Shown one piece after another: positions 50,984 to 60,039 of a stretch of 64,000 nt of DNA (its first letter is position 1; every line of letters starts with the position of its first letter). The DNA lies in the NCBI GenBank assembly GCA_963801045.1, contig CAWDDC010000004.1, positions 744,001 to 808,000 on the forward strand, given 5' to 3'. The translations under genes and the position numbers were made by a program. The notes under the pieces are model-generated. The model did not search any database. It worked only from the letters and a program-made list of their open reading frames with translations, and was not told the DNA's origin. This stretch comes from JACCWP01 sp963801045. Its GTDB lineage: Bacteria; Actinomycetota; Actinomycetes; Propionibacteriales; Nocardioidaceae.

Positions 50984-52224
50984 GGAACCTCCATGCGGAT
51001 GACGGTGGGCCCGCCTGGCGGGCTGGACACCGCCAGTGTGCCGTCGAAGGCCGCGAGCCGGCGCGCGACCCCGGCCAGACCGGTGCCCGCCTCGAGCGAG
51101 GCACCGCCGACCCCGTCGTCGCCGACCTCCACCGCGAGGACGCCGTCCTCGTGCACCAGCTCGACCCAGGCCCGCTGCGCGGCGCTGTGCCGCCCGATGT
51201 TGGCCAGCGACTCGGCAATGGCGAAGTACGCGGCGGTCTCCACCGGCGCCGGCGGACGACCGGCCATCGACACGGTGACGAGCACCGGGATCGGCAGGTC
51301 GAGGGCCAGCGCCTGCACCGCACCCACCAGGCCGCGATCGGCCAGGACCGGCGGGTGGATGCCGCGCACCACCGTGCGCAGGTCGGCCAGCGCCGAGGTC
51401 GTCGTCGTCCGCGCCTCGCGCAGCCACTGCTTGGCGGCCTCGGGATCGCCGTCGAGGATCTTCTCGGCCATCCCCAGGCTCATGCCGAGCGCCACCAGTC
51501 GGGCCTGCGCGCCGTCGTGCAGGTCGCGCTCGACCCGCCGCAGCTCGGCCGCGGAGAAGTCGACGCTCTCGGCCCGCGACTCGGCCAGCGTCTGCACCCG
51601 GCGCTCGAGGTGCTCGGTACGGCTCGGCGCGAGCAGCGACCGGTCGACCCGGGCCCGGGTGCGGCCGAGCGCCGGTGCGAGCCACCACCACAGCGCCAGC
51701 GCCACCAGCATCCACGCCCACTCGAGGAAGGCCTCGGCCTGGGTGTCGATGACGAACACGCCGTAGTTGGTGTCGAACACACCGTCCGGGGTGATGGCGA
51801 ACAGGAACGGGAAGAGCGCGTACCAGCCGATCGCGAACAGCAGGGTGACGACGACCATCGACAGCACGAAGCCGAACGTCATGTTCCACAGCAGCCACAG
51901 CAGGTCGCGCCAGCGAGCGCCGTCGCGCGCCCAGCTGTTCAGCAGCGGCAGCAGCCCGCTGTCGGTGGGGCGACGGTAGGCGGCGACGACCGGCTCACCC
52001 AGCATCCGGCCGGCAACGCTCCGGAAGCCGTTGGCCAGCAGGGCCGTCAGCGGCACCGCCACGAGCAGCAGCAGGATGCCCGCGGTGACCAGCACCAGCG
52101 GGATGCCCACCACGGTGATCACGAACAGCGCGATCGCGGGACCGAAGGCGAGCACGCCCAGCCCGCAGTAGCCGGTCCACTGCAGTCGGCTCGTCAGCGG
52201 GTGGCGGTGCACGTTCGTCGTCAT
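50935..52224 (-). CDS. DesK/NarX-type sensor histidine kinase
   Basis: A 429-residue membrane kinase. An N-terminal sensor region has about four membrane helices (residues 15-75 and 110-185). HisKA_3 domain: ERDLHDGAQARLVALGMSLG with the phosphorylated His, and the ATPase: AYFAIAESLANIGRHSAAQR and VGDDGVGGASLEAGTGLAGV. This class pairs with NarL-type regulators and often senses membrane or envelope state. ATG 52224 is preferred over upstream starts because residues before it lack family character. Confidence 0.92.
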   Translation of the reverse strand: MTTNVHRHPLTSRLQWTGYCGLGVLAFGPAIALFVITVVGIPLVLVTAGILLLLVAVPLTALLANGFRSVAGRMLGEPVVAAYRRPTDSGLLPLLNSWARDGARWRDLLWLLWNMTFGFVLSMVVVTLLFAIGWYALFPFLFAITPDGVFDTNYGVFVIDTQAEAFLEWAWMLVALALWWWLAPALGRTRARVDRSLLAPSRTEHLERRVQTLAESRAESVDFSAAELRRVERDLHDGAQARLVALGMSLGMAEKILDGDPEAAKQWLREARTTTTSALADLRTVVRGIHPPVLADRGLVGAVQALALDLPIPVLVTVSMAGRPPAPVETAAYFAIAESLANIGRHSAAQRAWVELVHEDGVLAVEVGDDGVGGASLEAGTGLAGVARRLAAFDGTLAVSSPPGGPTVIRMEVPCELSSPRTSPSSGTA

Positions 52225-52380
52225 GCCCCCATCGTTCCCGTCGCCCCCCTGCGAGGACAGGGGGCGTAGGACCACCACCGGTGGGGCGCAGGCACCCGTG
52301 TCCACCGGCGCCGCCGCCACGAGGCTCGGTACGGACCGGCAACCGACCGGTCAGCACCGATCCGTCGAGGGGACGAGACG

Positions 52381-54609
52381 ATGAGCAAGCAGCCGACCGG
52401 CAAGCAGCCGGTCACCGTACGGATGGCGATCTGGAGTGCCACTCACCCCTGGCGCGCGATCGGGCTGTGGGTGGTGTTCGTTGCCGCGTCCATCGCGCTG
52501 GTCGCGACGGTCCCGACCCAGGCAGCGACCGACGCCGACCTGCGGGTGGGGGAGTCAGGTCGTGCCGACCAGCTGATCACCGAGGCCGGGCTGGCCGAAC
52601 CGGTGACCGAGTCGGTGCTGATCGGCTCCGCGACGGGCGAGCTGGACCGGGCCGACGCCACCGACGCCGTCCGCCAGGTGCGCACGTCGATGTCAGAGCT
52701 GCCGGCCGTCGAGGACGTACGGGCGCCGGTCTGGTCCGAGGACGGCCAGCACGTGCTGGTGCCCGTCGACATGGCGGGGTCCGACGACGACGCCGCCGAC
52801 GGGGTGGAGTCGGTGCAGGACGTGACTGCCGACATCGCCGGCGACCATCCGGGCCTGCAGGTCGAGCAGGCCGGCGGAGCGTCGGTCGACGCCGGCATCT
52901 GGGAGCAGGTGGGTGCCGACCTGGCGTCGGCCGAGCGGCTCAGCCTGCCGATCACCTTCGGGGTCCTGCTGCTGGCGTTCGGCGCCCTCCTCGCCGCTGG
53001 CATCCCGGTGCTGCTCGCGATGTCCGGCGTGATCGCCACGCTCGGCATCTACGCCCCGCTGTCGTACCTGGTCCCGGACGGTGGCAGCACCGCCAACGTG
53101 GTGCTGCTGATCGGGCTGGCGGTGGGTGTCGACTACTCGCTCTTCTACCTCAAGCGCGAGCGCGAGGAGCGTCGCCGCGGCCGGGGGACGGTCGATGCCA
53201 TCGCGGTCGCAGCGGCGACGTCGGGGCACTCCGTCGTGGTGTCGGGAGTCGCAGTGGTCGTCGCCATGGCCGGCCTGTTCGTCGTGCAGGACGCGAGCTT
53301 CTCGGCGCTTGCGACCGGTGCGATCGTGGTCGTGGTCGTCGCCGTGCTCGGCTCGCTCACCGTGCTGCCCGCGATGCTCTCGCGGCTCGGCCGCTGGGTC
53401 GACCGCCCGCGGGTGCCGCTGCTGTGGCGGCTCAACCGGCGGATCGGCCCCGGCGGGATCAGTCGGCGCCTGCTCGGCCCGGTGCTGCGCCACCCGCGCG
53501 CGTCGATCGCGATGTCGGCGGTGGTGGTCGGAGCGTTCGCGGTGCCCGCCCTCGGCATGCACATGCAGGAGACCGAGCTGTCGGCGCTGCCGGACGAGAT
53601 CCCCGAGGTGCGGACCCTGCTCGCCATCGAGGACGCCTTCCCGGCGGAGGGTTCGACGTACGACGTCGTCGTCGCGGCCGGCCCGGCGCAGCTGCCTGCG
53701 GTCGAGTCGGCCCTGCACGAGCTCGAGCGGTCCGCCACGCACGGCGCCGGGTTCGAGGCCGTACCGGGTGAGTCGGTCCGTACGTCACCCGACGACGGCG
53801 TCGCGGTGCTGACCCTGGGCTCATCGGCAACCGAGGCCAGCGAGCAGAGCCGGTCGGTGCTGTCGACACTGCGGACCGAGCTGGCACCTGCAGCGCTGGA
53901 CGACGTCGTGGGCGCGGAGTGGGCGGTCGGCGGGTTCGCGGCGGAGTCGGTCGACTTCGTCGACAACCAGACCAGCAAGCTGCCCTGGGTGATCGCGTTC
54001 GTGCTCGGGCTGACGATGCTGATGATGGCGGTGACGTTCCGCAGCGTCGTGCTGGCGCTGCTCACCACGGTGCTCAACCTCGCGTCGGTGGCGATCGCGT
54101 TCGGCGTGCTCGCGCTGGTCTTCGAGCACACCTGGGCCGAGTCGCTGCTGAACTTCACCTCCAGCGGCTACGTCATCAGCTGGATCCCGCTGTTCCTGTT
54201 CGTGATCCTGGTCGGGCTGTCGATGGACTACCACGTCTTCGTGCTCAGCCGGATCCGCGAGGGGGTGCAGCGCGGACTGCCGCACCGGGTGGCGGTCGAG
54301 GCCGGCATCACCGAGACCGCGGGTGTCGTCACGAGTGCGGCGGCGGTGATGGTCACGGTGTTCGCCGTGTTCGCGACGCTGTCCATGCTGGAGATGAAGC
54401 AGATGGGCATCGGCCTGGCGGTCGCCGTGCTGGTCGACGCGACGCTGGTGCGGATCGTGATGCTGCCCGCGCTGCTGCTGCTGTTCGGCCGCGTGACCTG
54501 GTGGCCGGGTGGCCCGCGTCGCCGCTCGTTCGAGGCCACCCCCACGCCCGAACGATCCGACCAGGTGCCGGTCCTGGCCATCACCAGGTCGGATCCTGCG
54601 GGGGGCTGA
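52381..54609 (+). CDS. MMPL-family RND transporter
   Basis: A 742-residue membrane exporter with two repeats of six helices. The first helix is at about residues 25-45, then an extracytoplasmic loop to about 190, five helices (about 190-340), a cytoplasmic link, a helix near 375, a second outer loop (about 395-540) and five further helices to about 705. GLAVGVDYSLFYLKREREER and ILVGLSMDYHVFVLSRIREG are the paired GxxxDY proton-relay motifs typical of MMPL proteins. Actinobacterial MMPL pumps export lipids or drugs. Divergent from the kinase; RBS GGGGACGAG. Confidence 0.93.
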   Translation: MSKQPTGKQPVTVRMAIWSATHPWRAIGLWVVFVAASIALVATVPTQAATDADLRVGESGRADQLITEAGLAEPVTESVLIGSATGELDRADATDAVRQVRTSMSELPAVEDVRAPVWSEDGQHVLVPVDMAGSDDDAADGVESVQDVTADIAGDHPGLQVEQAGGASVDAGIWEQVGADLASAERLSLPITFGVLLLAFGALLAAGIPVLLAMSGVIATLGIYAPLSYLVPDGGSTANVVLLIGLAVGVDYSLFYLKREREERRRGRGTVDAIAVAAATSGHSVVVSGVAVVVAMAGLFVVQDASFSALATGAIVVVVVAVLGSLTVLPAMLSRLGRWVDRPRVPLLWRLNRRIGPGGISRRLLGPVLRHPRASIAMSAVVVGAFAVPALGMHMQETELSALPDEIPEVRTLLAIEDAFPAEGSTYDVVVAAGPAQLPAVESALHELERSATHGAGFEAVPGESVRTSPDDGVAVLTLGSSATEASEQSRSVLSTLRTELAPAALDDVVGAEWAVGGFAAESVDFVDNQTSKLPWVIAFVLGLTMLMMAVTFRSVVLALLTTVLNLASVAIAFGVLALVFEHTWAESLLNFTSSGYVISWIPLFLFVILVGLSMDYHVFVLSRIREGVQRGLPHRVAVEAGITETAGVVTSAAAVMVTVFAVFATLSMLEMKQMGIGLAVAVLVDATLVRIVMLPALLLLFGRVTWWPGGPRRRSFEATPTPERSDQVPVLAITRSDPAGG

Positions 54610-54625
54610 GCGAGGGGCTGAGCGG

Positions 54626-57107
54626 CTACCAGCCGGCCCCGAAGCACACCAGTGGGGCAGGGGCGGCGTCGGAAGGGAGCGCGGCGACCGCCGCGGCCAG
54701 AGCCATGGCCGGGCGGTCGCCGCGCGCGAGCCGTTCGTGGTGCACCGCGAGCACGTCGCACGCGGTGTCGTCGTTGACCCGGACCGGTGACGCGACGACG
54801 GTACGGGCGCCGGCGTGCAGCCAGGCCGCCGTCATGCCGAGGGTCTCCTCACCCGCGCGCACCGACGACCGGCCGAGCTCGCAGGCAGAGAGCACCACGT
54901 GGGCAGGCACCGGGTCGACGGCGGCGATGTCGTGGCCGAACCACGGCCCGCCGATCAGCTCCAGCCCGGAGAACAGCGGGTTGTCGGCACTGTGCGTGCC
55001 GTGCGCGGCCACGTGCAGCAGGTCGACCCGCGAGGCCAGCGCGGTGACCGCCGAGGCGGTCGCCCGGGACCCGGACAGCACGGCGGTCGACTCGTCCAGC
55101 CGGGGCCAGGCCTTCACCGCCCGGGCCACCTCCTCCCCGGCGCGGTCGACCGCGGGGCCGGCGACCAGCCCGACGGTCGACACGACCTCGTCGGGCCGGC
55201 GGGTGAGTGCCCACGAGGTCGCCGTACGTGCCAGGGCCAGCGGCCTGCCCGCGAGCGCGGGCAGCATCGTCCACGGCACCGCGGCCAGCGCCGCCGAGGG
55301 CACCAGCAGGACCGGGCCGTCGGCGAGCGGGAGCGGGTCGACCAGCTCGCGGCCGAGCTCGGCGCACGCGCCCTGCAGGGCCGTGCCGACGACGGTCGCG
55401 GATCGCCGGTGGCAGCCGGGTGGCGGCGGTGTCCAGGTCGACGCCGATCCTGGTCACCAGCGACGCCACCGGCGGGAACGCACCGAGCCGGTGCACGGTG
55501 ACGTCGTTGCCGGTGACGACCAGTGCGTGCAGCTGGTCGTCGACGACGAGGTGGCTCACCAGCGTCGCGTCGTCGACGGCCACCCGGGCGCGCACGTCGT
55601 CGAGCCCCAGCGGCTCGGTGACGATGCCCGGGCCGGGCGGGTAGAGGGCGCGGTCGCGGACCTGGCGCTCGAGCTCGCCCATCCGGCGCCTGGTGGCGGC
55701 GTCCGGGTCTCCCGCGGACTCCGCGCGCAGGGCCCGCAGCTCCTCCAGCGCGACCGCCGCGGCGCTGTCGGCCGGTGCGCGCACCGACGGCACCCGCGAG
55801 GCGAACGCCCGGGCCCGCTCGCTCCAGTCGAAGACGACTTCGGGCCGCCCGTCGGCCACCGCGGCCTGCAGGGCGCGGACGGCCAGCGCGCGGCCGTGCG
55901 CCGCCACACCGGTCTGCAGGTCGAGGCTGCCGAACGACGACTGCCACGCGAACAGCTCGGCGAGTCCCCGGCGCAGGTGCCCGGCCGCGTCGGCCCGCCG
56001 GCCGCGGGCGGTGGCGACGTCGGCGCGTACGCCTCGGTCGAGCAGCCGGGTGGTGATCGGCGCCGAGGCCGGGGTACGGACCGCGTGGACGGCCGCGTGC
56101 GCCTGGTCGGCGTGCCTGGCCTGCAGCAGCCCGCGCACGACGTGCAGCCGCACCGTCCGGGCCTCGTCGCGCAGCCGCTCGCCGTCGAGAGCGTCGGCGA
56201 GCTCCGGACCGGTGCGCAGAGCACTGGCCTGCCTTCCGCAGTCGACGAGGCCCGCCAGCACGACGGCGTCGGCACGCAGCGCCCAGGACCGGCTGCCCCG
56301 GCGGCGGAAGCGCGCGGCGGCCCGGCGGCCGGTGCGTACGGCGTCGCCCGGCCGACCCGACGCGAGCGCGAGCTGCGCGCGCAGCAGGTCGACCTCGCCC
56401 TGGCTCTGCCGCAGCCGCTGGCGGCCGAACGACGCCGCGGCCTCGGCAAGGGTCCGGTCGGCTTCCGAGGGCAGTCCCGCGGTCATCAGCGCCTGGGCCC
56501 GGTCGGTGTCGCAGACCGGTACCAGCGCCGGTGCGGTCCGCGCGAGCTCCTCGCTGGCGGCGGCCATCTCGCGCAGCGCCGCGGGGAGGTTGCCGGCCAG
56601 CAGCTCGACGTAGCCGAGGTTGTGCCGGGCCTTGGCCACCAGTACCGGCAGGTCGTTGCGGGTGGCGACGTCGACGCACCGGGCGAAGTCCCCGGCGGCG
56701 CGCCGGAGGTCGAGGCGTTGCATGAACACGTTGCCGCGGTTGATGCACGCGCGAGCCACGGGCGCGGGGTCGTCGCCGAGGCCGTCCAGGGCGACGGTGA
56801 AGGCGTGCAGCGCGCCCTCGGAGTCACCGCCGCGCATCAGCAGCAGGCCGCGCTGGCTGGCGAGCAGCGCACGCAGGTGGCCGGGCAGGGCGGCGCGACC
56901 GTCGTCGGCGGAGTCCAGCAGCGCCAACCCGTCGTCGACGCGGCCGCGCTCGGCCTCGTGGTAGGCCAGGCTCAGCAGGACGCGGGCGCGGAGCTCGGGA
57001 TCGTCGGTACGTTCCAGGGCGGTGTGCAGCGCCCGGGCCGCCTCGGCGAGCCGGCCGTGCTCGAGCGCGCGTACCCCCCGGTCGTGGAGCTCACGGGCCG
57101 ACAGCAC
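54626..57107 (-). pseudogene. TPR-CHAT caspase-like protein, frame broken by one base
   Basis: About 825 residues if repaired. Residues 1 to about 420 are TPR-like helical repeats (ARALHTALERTDDPELRARV, RACINRGNVFMQRLDLRRAA), and the rest is a CHAT protease domain. The first frame runs to RLPPAIRD at about 55398, and similarity resumes in the next frame with VVGTALQGACAELGRELVDP to the stop at 54626. Deleting one C (GACCGTC to GACGTC, plus-strand 55391-55397) joins them. The catalytic His (DLLHVAAHGTHSAD) and Cys (VVLSACELGRSS) of the CHAT dyad are both intact downstream of the break. It is last in an operon after a subtilase gene (4 bp). Single indel suggests recent loss or sequence error. 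Confidence 0.85.
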
Positions 57108-57111
57108 CCGC

Positions 57112-58785
57112 TCATGATGGACTCATGCCGGTGGCCTTCTCCAGTGCCGCCCACGCCCGCGCGACCGCGGCGGCAGGGTCGGACTCCTGGTGCTCGAGCG
57201 GGTGCGCACCCGACTCGGAGGCCGCGAGCAGCTCCGCGGCGATCTCGCCCGCGGCAACGGGGGCCGCGAACGAGGTGCCGCTCCACACCCCGAAGCCCGA
57301 CCGGTAGCTGTCCGGGTCGAGCGACGCGCGCACCCGGCCGAGTGCGAACGCCTTGCCCTGCGGCTGGAAGCCGCCGTCGAAGGTCTCCGGCATCGTGCTC
57401 ACCAGAGCCGCACCGGGCGCCCACACGTGCACCCACGGACCGCAGTTGCTGAACAGGGCCACCGATCCGTCCGGGTTCTCGGCCCCGACCGCGACCACGG
57501 GGGCGCACTCGTCGGACGGGGACGGGACGTGCCCGCCGGGGAACGGCGAGAACGCAGCGGGGTACTGCGGCCGCGAGATCGCGTCGTTGCCGGCCGCGGC
57601 GACCACCAGGGTGCCGCAACGGCCCATGGCCTCCAGCAGGCCGAACATGACCGGGTCGAACGACGCGTCGCTGCCGGTCTCGTGGTAGTAGCCCATCGAG
57701 AGGTTCAGCACGTCGACGGCCAGCCCGTCGGGCTTGCCGTGCGCGTGCCGGCGGATCAGCTCGGCCAGGGCGCCGAGCGCGTCGACCAGGTCGGACTCGA
57801 GGATCACCCCGTCGGAGTGCACGACCCGGATCGAGCAGATGTCGGCGTCCGGGCAGATCTGGTGCACGAGCCCGCAGATGAACGTGCCGTGCCCGGCCAG
57901 CGCGTCGATGGCGCCGTCGAGCGGCCCCGCGAGGTCGCCGCTCACCTCCGGGTCGCTGGCCGGTGCCGTCAGGCCGACCGGCTCGCCGTCGAGGGTCGCG
58001 CCACGCGTGACGATCGTGTCGGCGTCGGGCCGCGGGTCGGTGGCCGAGTCCCACCAGCGGTGCTGACCGCACCCGGTGTCGACCACGACAACGCGTGGGC
58101 GTCGGCGGCGTACGCTGGCGCGCTGCGGCGCGGGCCCGAGCCAGGTGACCGGCTGCCGGCCGCCGCCGCCGGGCACGGCGTATCCGGCGATGGCACCGCC
58201 CTCTCCCACCGGGTTGGACGAGTGGAAGGGATTGGACGAGTGGAAGGGGTTCGACGAGTGGAACGGCGAGCCCATCAGTCCCACGTTCGCGAACAGCACG
58301 TGGTCGAGCTGCACCCGCGCAAGCAGCGGGTCGTCACGCCGGGCGGCGCGCGCGGCCTGCAGCAGCGTCCACGCGTCGGGTGCTGCGGCTCGGTCGTCGG
58401 CGGGTCGTAGCTGGGCCACGGTGACGCCGAACGTCTGCTCCCTGCCGTCCTTGTCGGGCAGCTGGACCCGTCGGCGGGCGGCGGCGGTGTCGTCACCCTC
58501 GAGCGACACCACGACGTACGGCTGCCCGGCCTCGTTCAGCGCCGCGACGATCGACCGGGTGTCGCTCTCGGTCAGGTCGGCGGGCAGCAGCAGCCGGTCG
58601 GCGACGTAGGCCGTGGAGTGCAGGCGCTGCTGACCCGGCAACCGCACAGCGGTCGCGGGGTCGAGCACCCGGATCAGGGGCCGGTTCGGGTACGCGGACA
58701 GCACACCCGCCGGCGGGAAGGGCGGATCGACGTCGCGGGCTCGCGGCACGTCCTTGCCACGTCGGACCCGGCAGCGCGGCAGCAT
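57112..58785 (-). CDS. Cytoplasmic S8 subtilisin-like serine protease with PFHSSN repeats
   Basis: A 557-residue subtilase without a signal peptide. Residues about 1-165 are a non-catalytic N-terminal region (possible prodomain), and about 170-190 hold three tandem PFHSSN units. The catalytic domain follows: Asp in VVVVDTGCGQHRW, His in LAGHGTFICGLVHQI, oxyanion Asn in LVVAAAGNDAIS and Ser in VWSGTSFAAPVAAGEI. Lack of export and its place between an ECF sigma/regulator pair and a TPR-CHAT protease suggest a regulated intracellular protease pair, perhaps one activating the other (inference). Gaps of 5 bp upstream and 4 bp downstream show tight translational coupling. Confidence 0.9.
   Translation of the reverse strand: MLPRCRVRRGKDVPRARDVDPPFPPAGVLSAYPNRPLIRVLDPATAVRLPGQQRLHSTAYVADRLLLPADLTESDTRSIVAALNEAGQPYVVVSLEGDDTAAARRRVQLPDKDGREQTFGVTVAQLRPADDRAAAPDAWTLLQAARAARRDDPLLARVQLDHVLFANVGLMGSPFHSSNPFHSSNPFHSSNPVGEGGAIAGYAVPGGGGRQPVTWLGPAPQRASVRRRRPRVVVVDTGCGQHRWWDSATDPRPDADTIVTRGATLDGEPVGLTAPASDPEVSGDLAGPLDGAIDALAGHGTFICGLVHQICPDADICSIRVVHSDGVILESDLVDALGALAELIRRHAHGKPDGLAVDVLNLSMGYYHETGSDASFDPVMFGLLEAMGRCGTLVVAAAGNDAISRPQYPAAFSPFPGGHVPSPSDECAPVVAVGAENPDGSVALFSNCGPWVHVWAPGAALVSTMPETFDGGFQPQGKAFALGRVRASLDPDSYRSGFGVWSGTSFAAPVAAGEIAAELLAASESGAHPLEHQESDPAAAVARAWAALEKATGMSPS
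58211..58264 (-). repeat. Three 18-bp tandem repeats encoding PFHSSN
   Basis: Units at 58211-58228, 58229-58246 and 58247-58264, differing by one to three bases, in frame within the subtilase gene and encoding SPFHSSNPFHSSNPFHSSNP. The repeat lies between the N-terminal region and the catalytic domain. Confidence 0.95.
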
Positions 58786-58790
58786 CGTCG

Positions 58791-59264
58791 TCAGACCTCC
58801 ACGGTGGGGGTGATGAAGGGGGTCGAGTTGTCGTCGTCGGTCGCGGGGAAGAACACCAGTCGCAGCATGCCCGGCGGCACGTCCTCGAGCACGAACCGGC
58901 CGGTCGCGTCGGCGACCGTCTCCCGCTCGCCCGTCGCGGTGTGCGCGACGACGCGTGTCTCGGTCGCCGGTGCCACCCAGCCGTCGATGCGGCGGGCGTC
59001 GGTGTCGAGGCCGGCGACCGCGAGCATCACGGTCAGGTGCTCACCGGAGAACGTGATGTGGGTGGCGCTCGACGTCGTCCCGCGCGGTGCCCGGGTGCCG
59101 GCCAGCGCGTCCGAGCGCTCGGTCAGCCGCAGCAGCTCGAACTCGGTGTCGAGGTCCTCGAGCTCGAGGGCGAACAGCACCCGGTCGGCGAGATCGGCGG
59201 GGGGCGGGTCGAGCTGCTCCCACATGCCGCGAACCCGGCGCATCAGGATCGCGTCATCGGTCAT
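58791..59264 (-). CDS. 157-residue regulator-like protein of the ECF-CHAT operon
   Basis: Not a recognised family member. The N-terminal 45 residues (RRVRGMWEQLDPPPADLADR, VLFALELEDLDTEFELLRL) are helical and acidic, like the sigma-contacting part of some anti-sigma factors, but there is no HxxxCxxC zinc motif or membrane helix. The C-terminal half (VVAHTATGERETVADATGRF, VLEDVPPGMLRLVFFP) looks like a carboxypeptidase-regulatory-like beta sandwich. Its ATG overlaps the sigma factor stop (ATGA), with a GGAGGG site. Position directly after an ECF gene makes a sigma-modulating role plausible, not shown. Confidence 0.7.
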   Translation of the reverse strand: MTDDAILMRRVRGMWEQLDPPPADLADRVLFALELEDLDTEFELLRLTERSDALAGTRAPRGTTSSATHITFSGEHLTVMLAVAGLDTDARRIDGWVAPATETRVVAHTATGERETVADATGRFVLEDVPPGMLRLVFFPATDDDNSTPFITPTVEV

Positions 59265-59887
59265 GAGGTTCCCTCCTTGGTAGCTCCGGTGGGCGCCATC
59301 AGGGCGCGGAGCTTGTCGAGGCAGCGGCCGCGGGTGGGGCCGATGCTGCCCACCGGCATCTGCAGCTCCTCGGCGAGACCCGCGTAGTCGGGCCGGTCGG
59401 AGAAGGCGATGACCCGCAGCAGTCGCTGGCAGCGGTCCGACAGCCTGCCGACGTAGTTCCACAGGGCGCGCTGCTCGTCGTCGCGCACCGCGATCGTCTC
59501 GGCGCTGGCCTGCCGGGGCAGCACGGACTCGAGCAGCTCGTCGTCGGACGGGGTCGCGCGGCGGGACTGCTGCGAGGTGCGCCAGGCCTCGCGGCGCGCC
59601 GTGATGGTGAGCCACCGCAGCACCGCCCGCTCGTCCCGGATGGCGTCGCCGCGGCGTACCAGCGTCAGCCAGGTGGTCTGCACGACGTCGTCGGCGGTCT
59701 CGCGGTCGAGACCGTACGCGCGGACGATGTGCCAGAGCACGGGTGTGACTGTGCGGACGAGCGAGTCGAGTGCATGCTGGTCGCCGGTGCGCCAGGCGAC
59801 GAACAGCGTCTCGGCACGCTGCCACAGCGGGTCGCCTTCGGTGGGCGCGGCGGCAGGAGCCGCCGATGCCGGCGTGGGCGTGTCCAC
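59261..59887 (-). CDS. ECF-type RNA polymerase sigma factor
   Basis: A 208-residue sigma-70-family factor with only regions 2 and 4. Region 2: LFVAWRTGDQHALDSLVRTV and AYGLDRETADDVVQTTWLTL, with RWLTITARREAWRTSQ for -10 recognition. Region 4: LSDRCQRLLRVIAFSDRPDY and AEELQMPVGSIGPTRGRCLD, the helix-turn-helix for the -35 element. An Ala/Pro-rich N-terminal tail of about 20 residues is extra. It is first in the operon with the regulator, subtilase and CHAT genes and presumably activates it. GTG start 59887 has a GGGAGGGA site. Confidence 0.92.
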   Translation of the reverse strand: MDTPTPASAAPAAAPTEGDPLWQRAETLFVAWRTGDQHALDSLVRTVTPVLWHIVRAYGLDRETADDVVQTTWLTLVRRGDAIRDERAVLRWLTITARREAWRTSQQSRRATPSDDELLESVLPRQASAETIAVRDDEQRALWNYVGRLSDRCQRLLRVIAFSDRPDYAGLAEELQMPVGSIGPTRGRCLDKLRALMAPTGATKEGTS

Positions 59888-60039
59888 GGTCCCTCCCTGG
59901 GTCCGAGCACGGCCACGGTAGTGGGACTTCGCCCTCGTCGGGAACTCTGCCGCCTGGACGGGCAGTCGGGTACGCGGTGCCGACGAGGTGAGGGGTGACG
60001 TCACGAAGGTCAGGAGCGCGGTGTCCCCACCCTGATACG

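Noticed and set aside
58211..58264. CRISPR-like repeat array
   Set aside because: Only three 18-bp units with no spacers, in frame within a protease gene.
59995..60004. GTGACGTCAC palindrome upstream of the ECF sigma gene
   Set aside because: Too short and too easily produced by chance to be called an operator, although it lies in the right gap.
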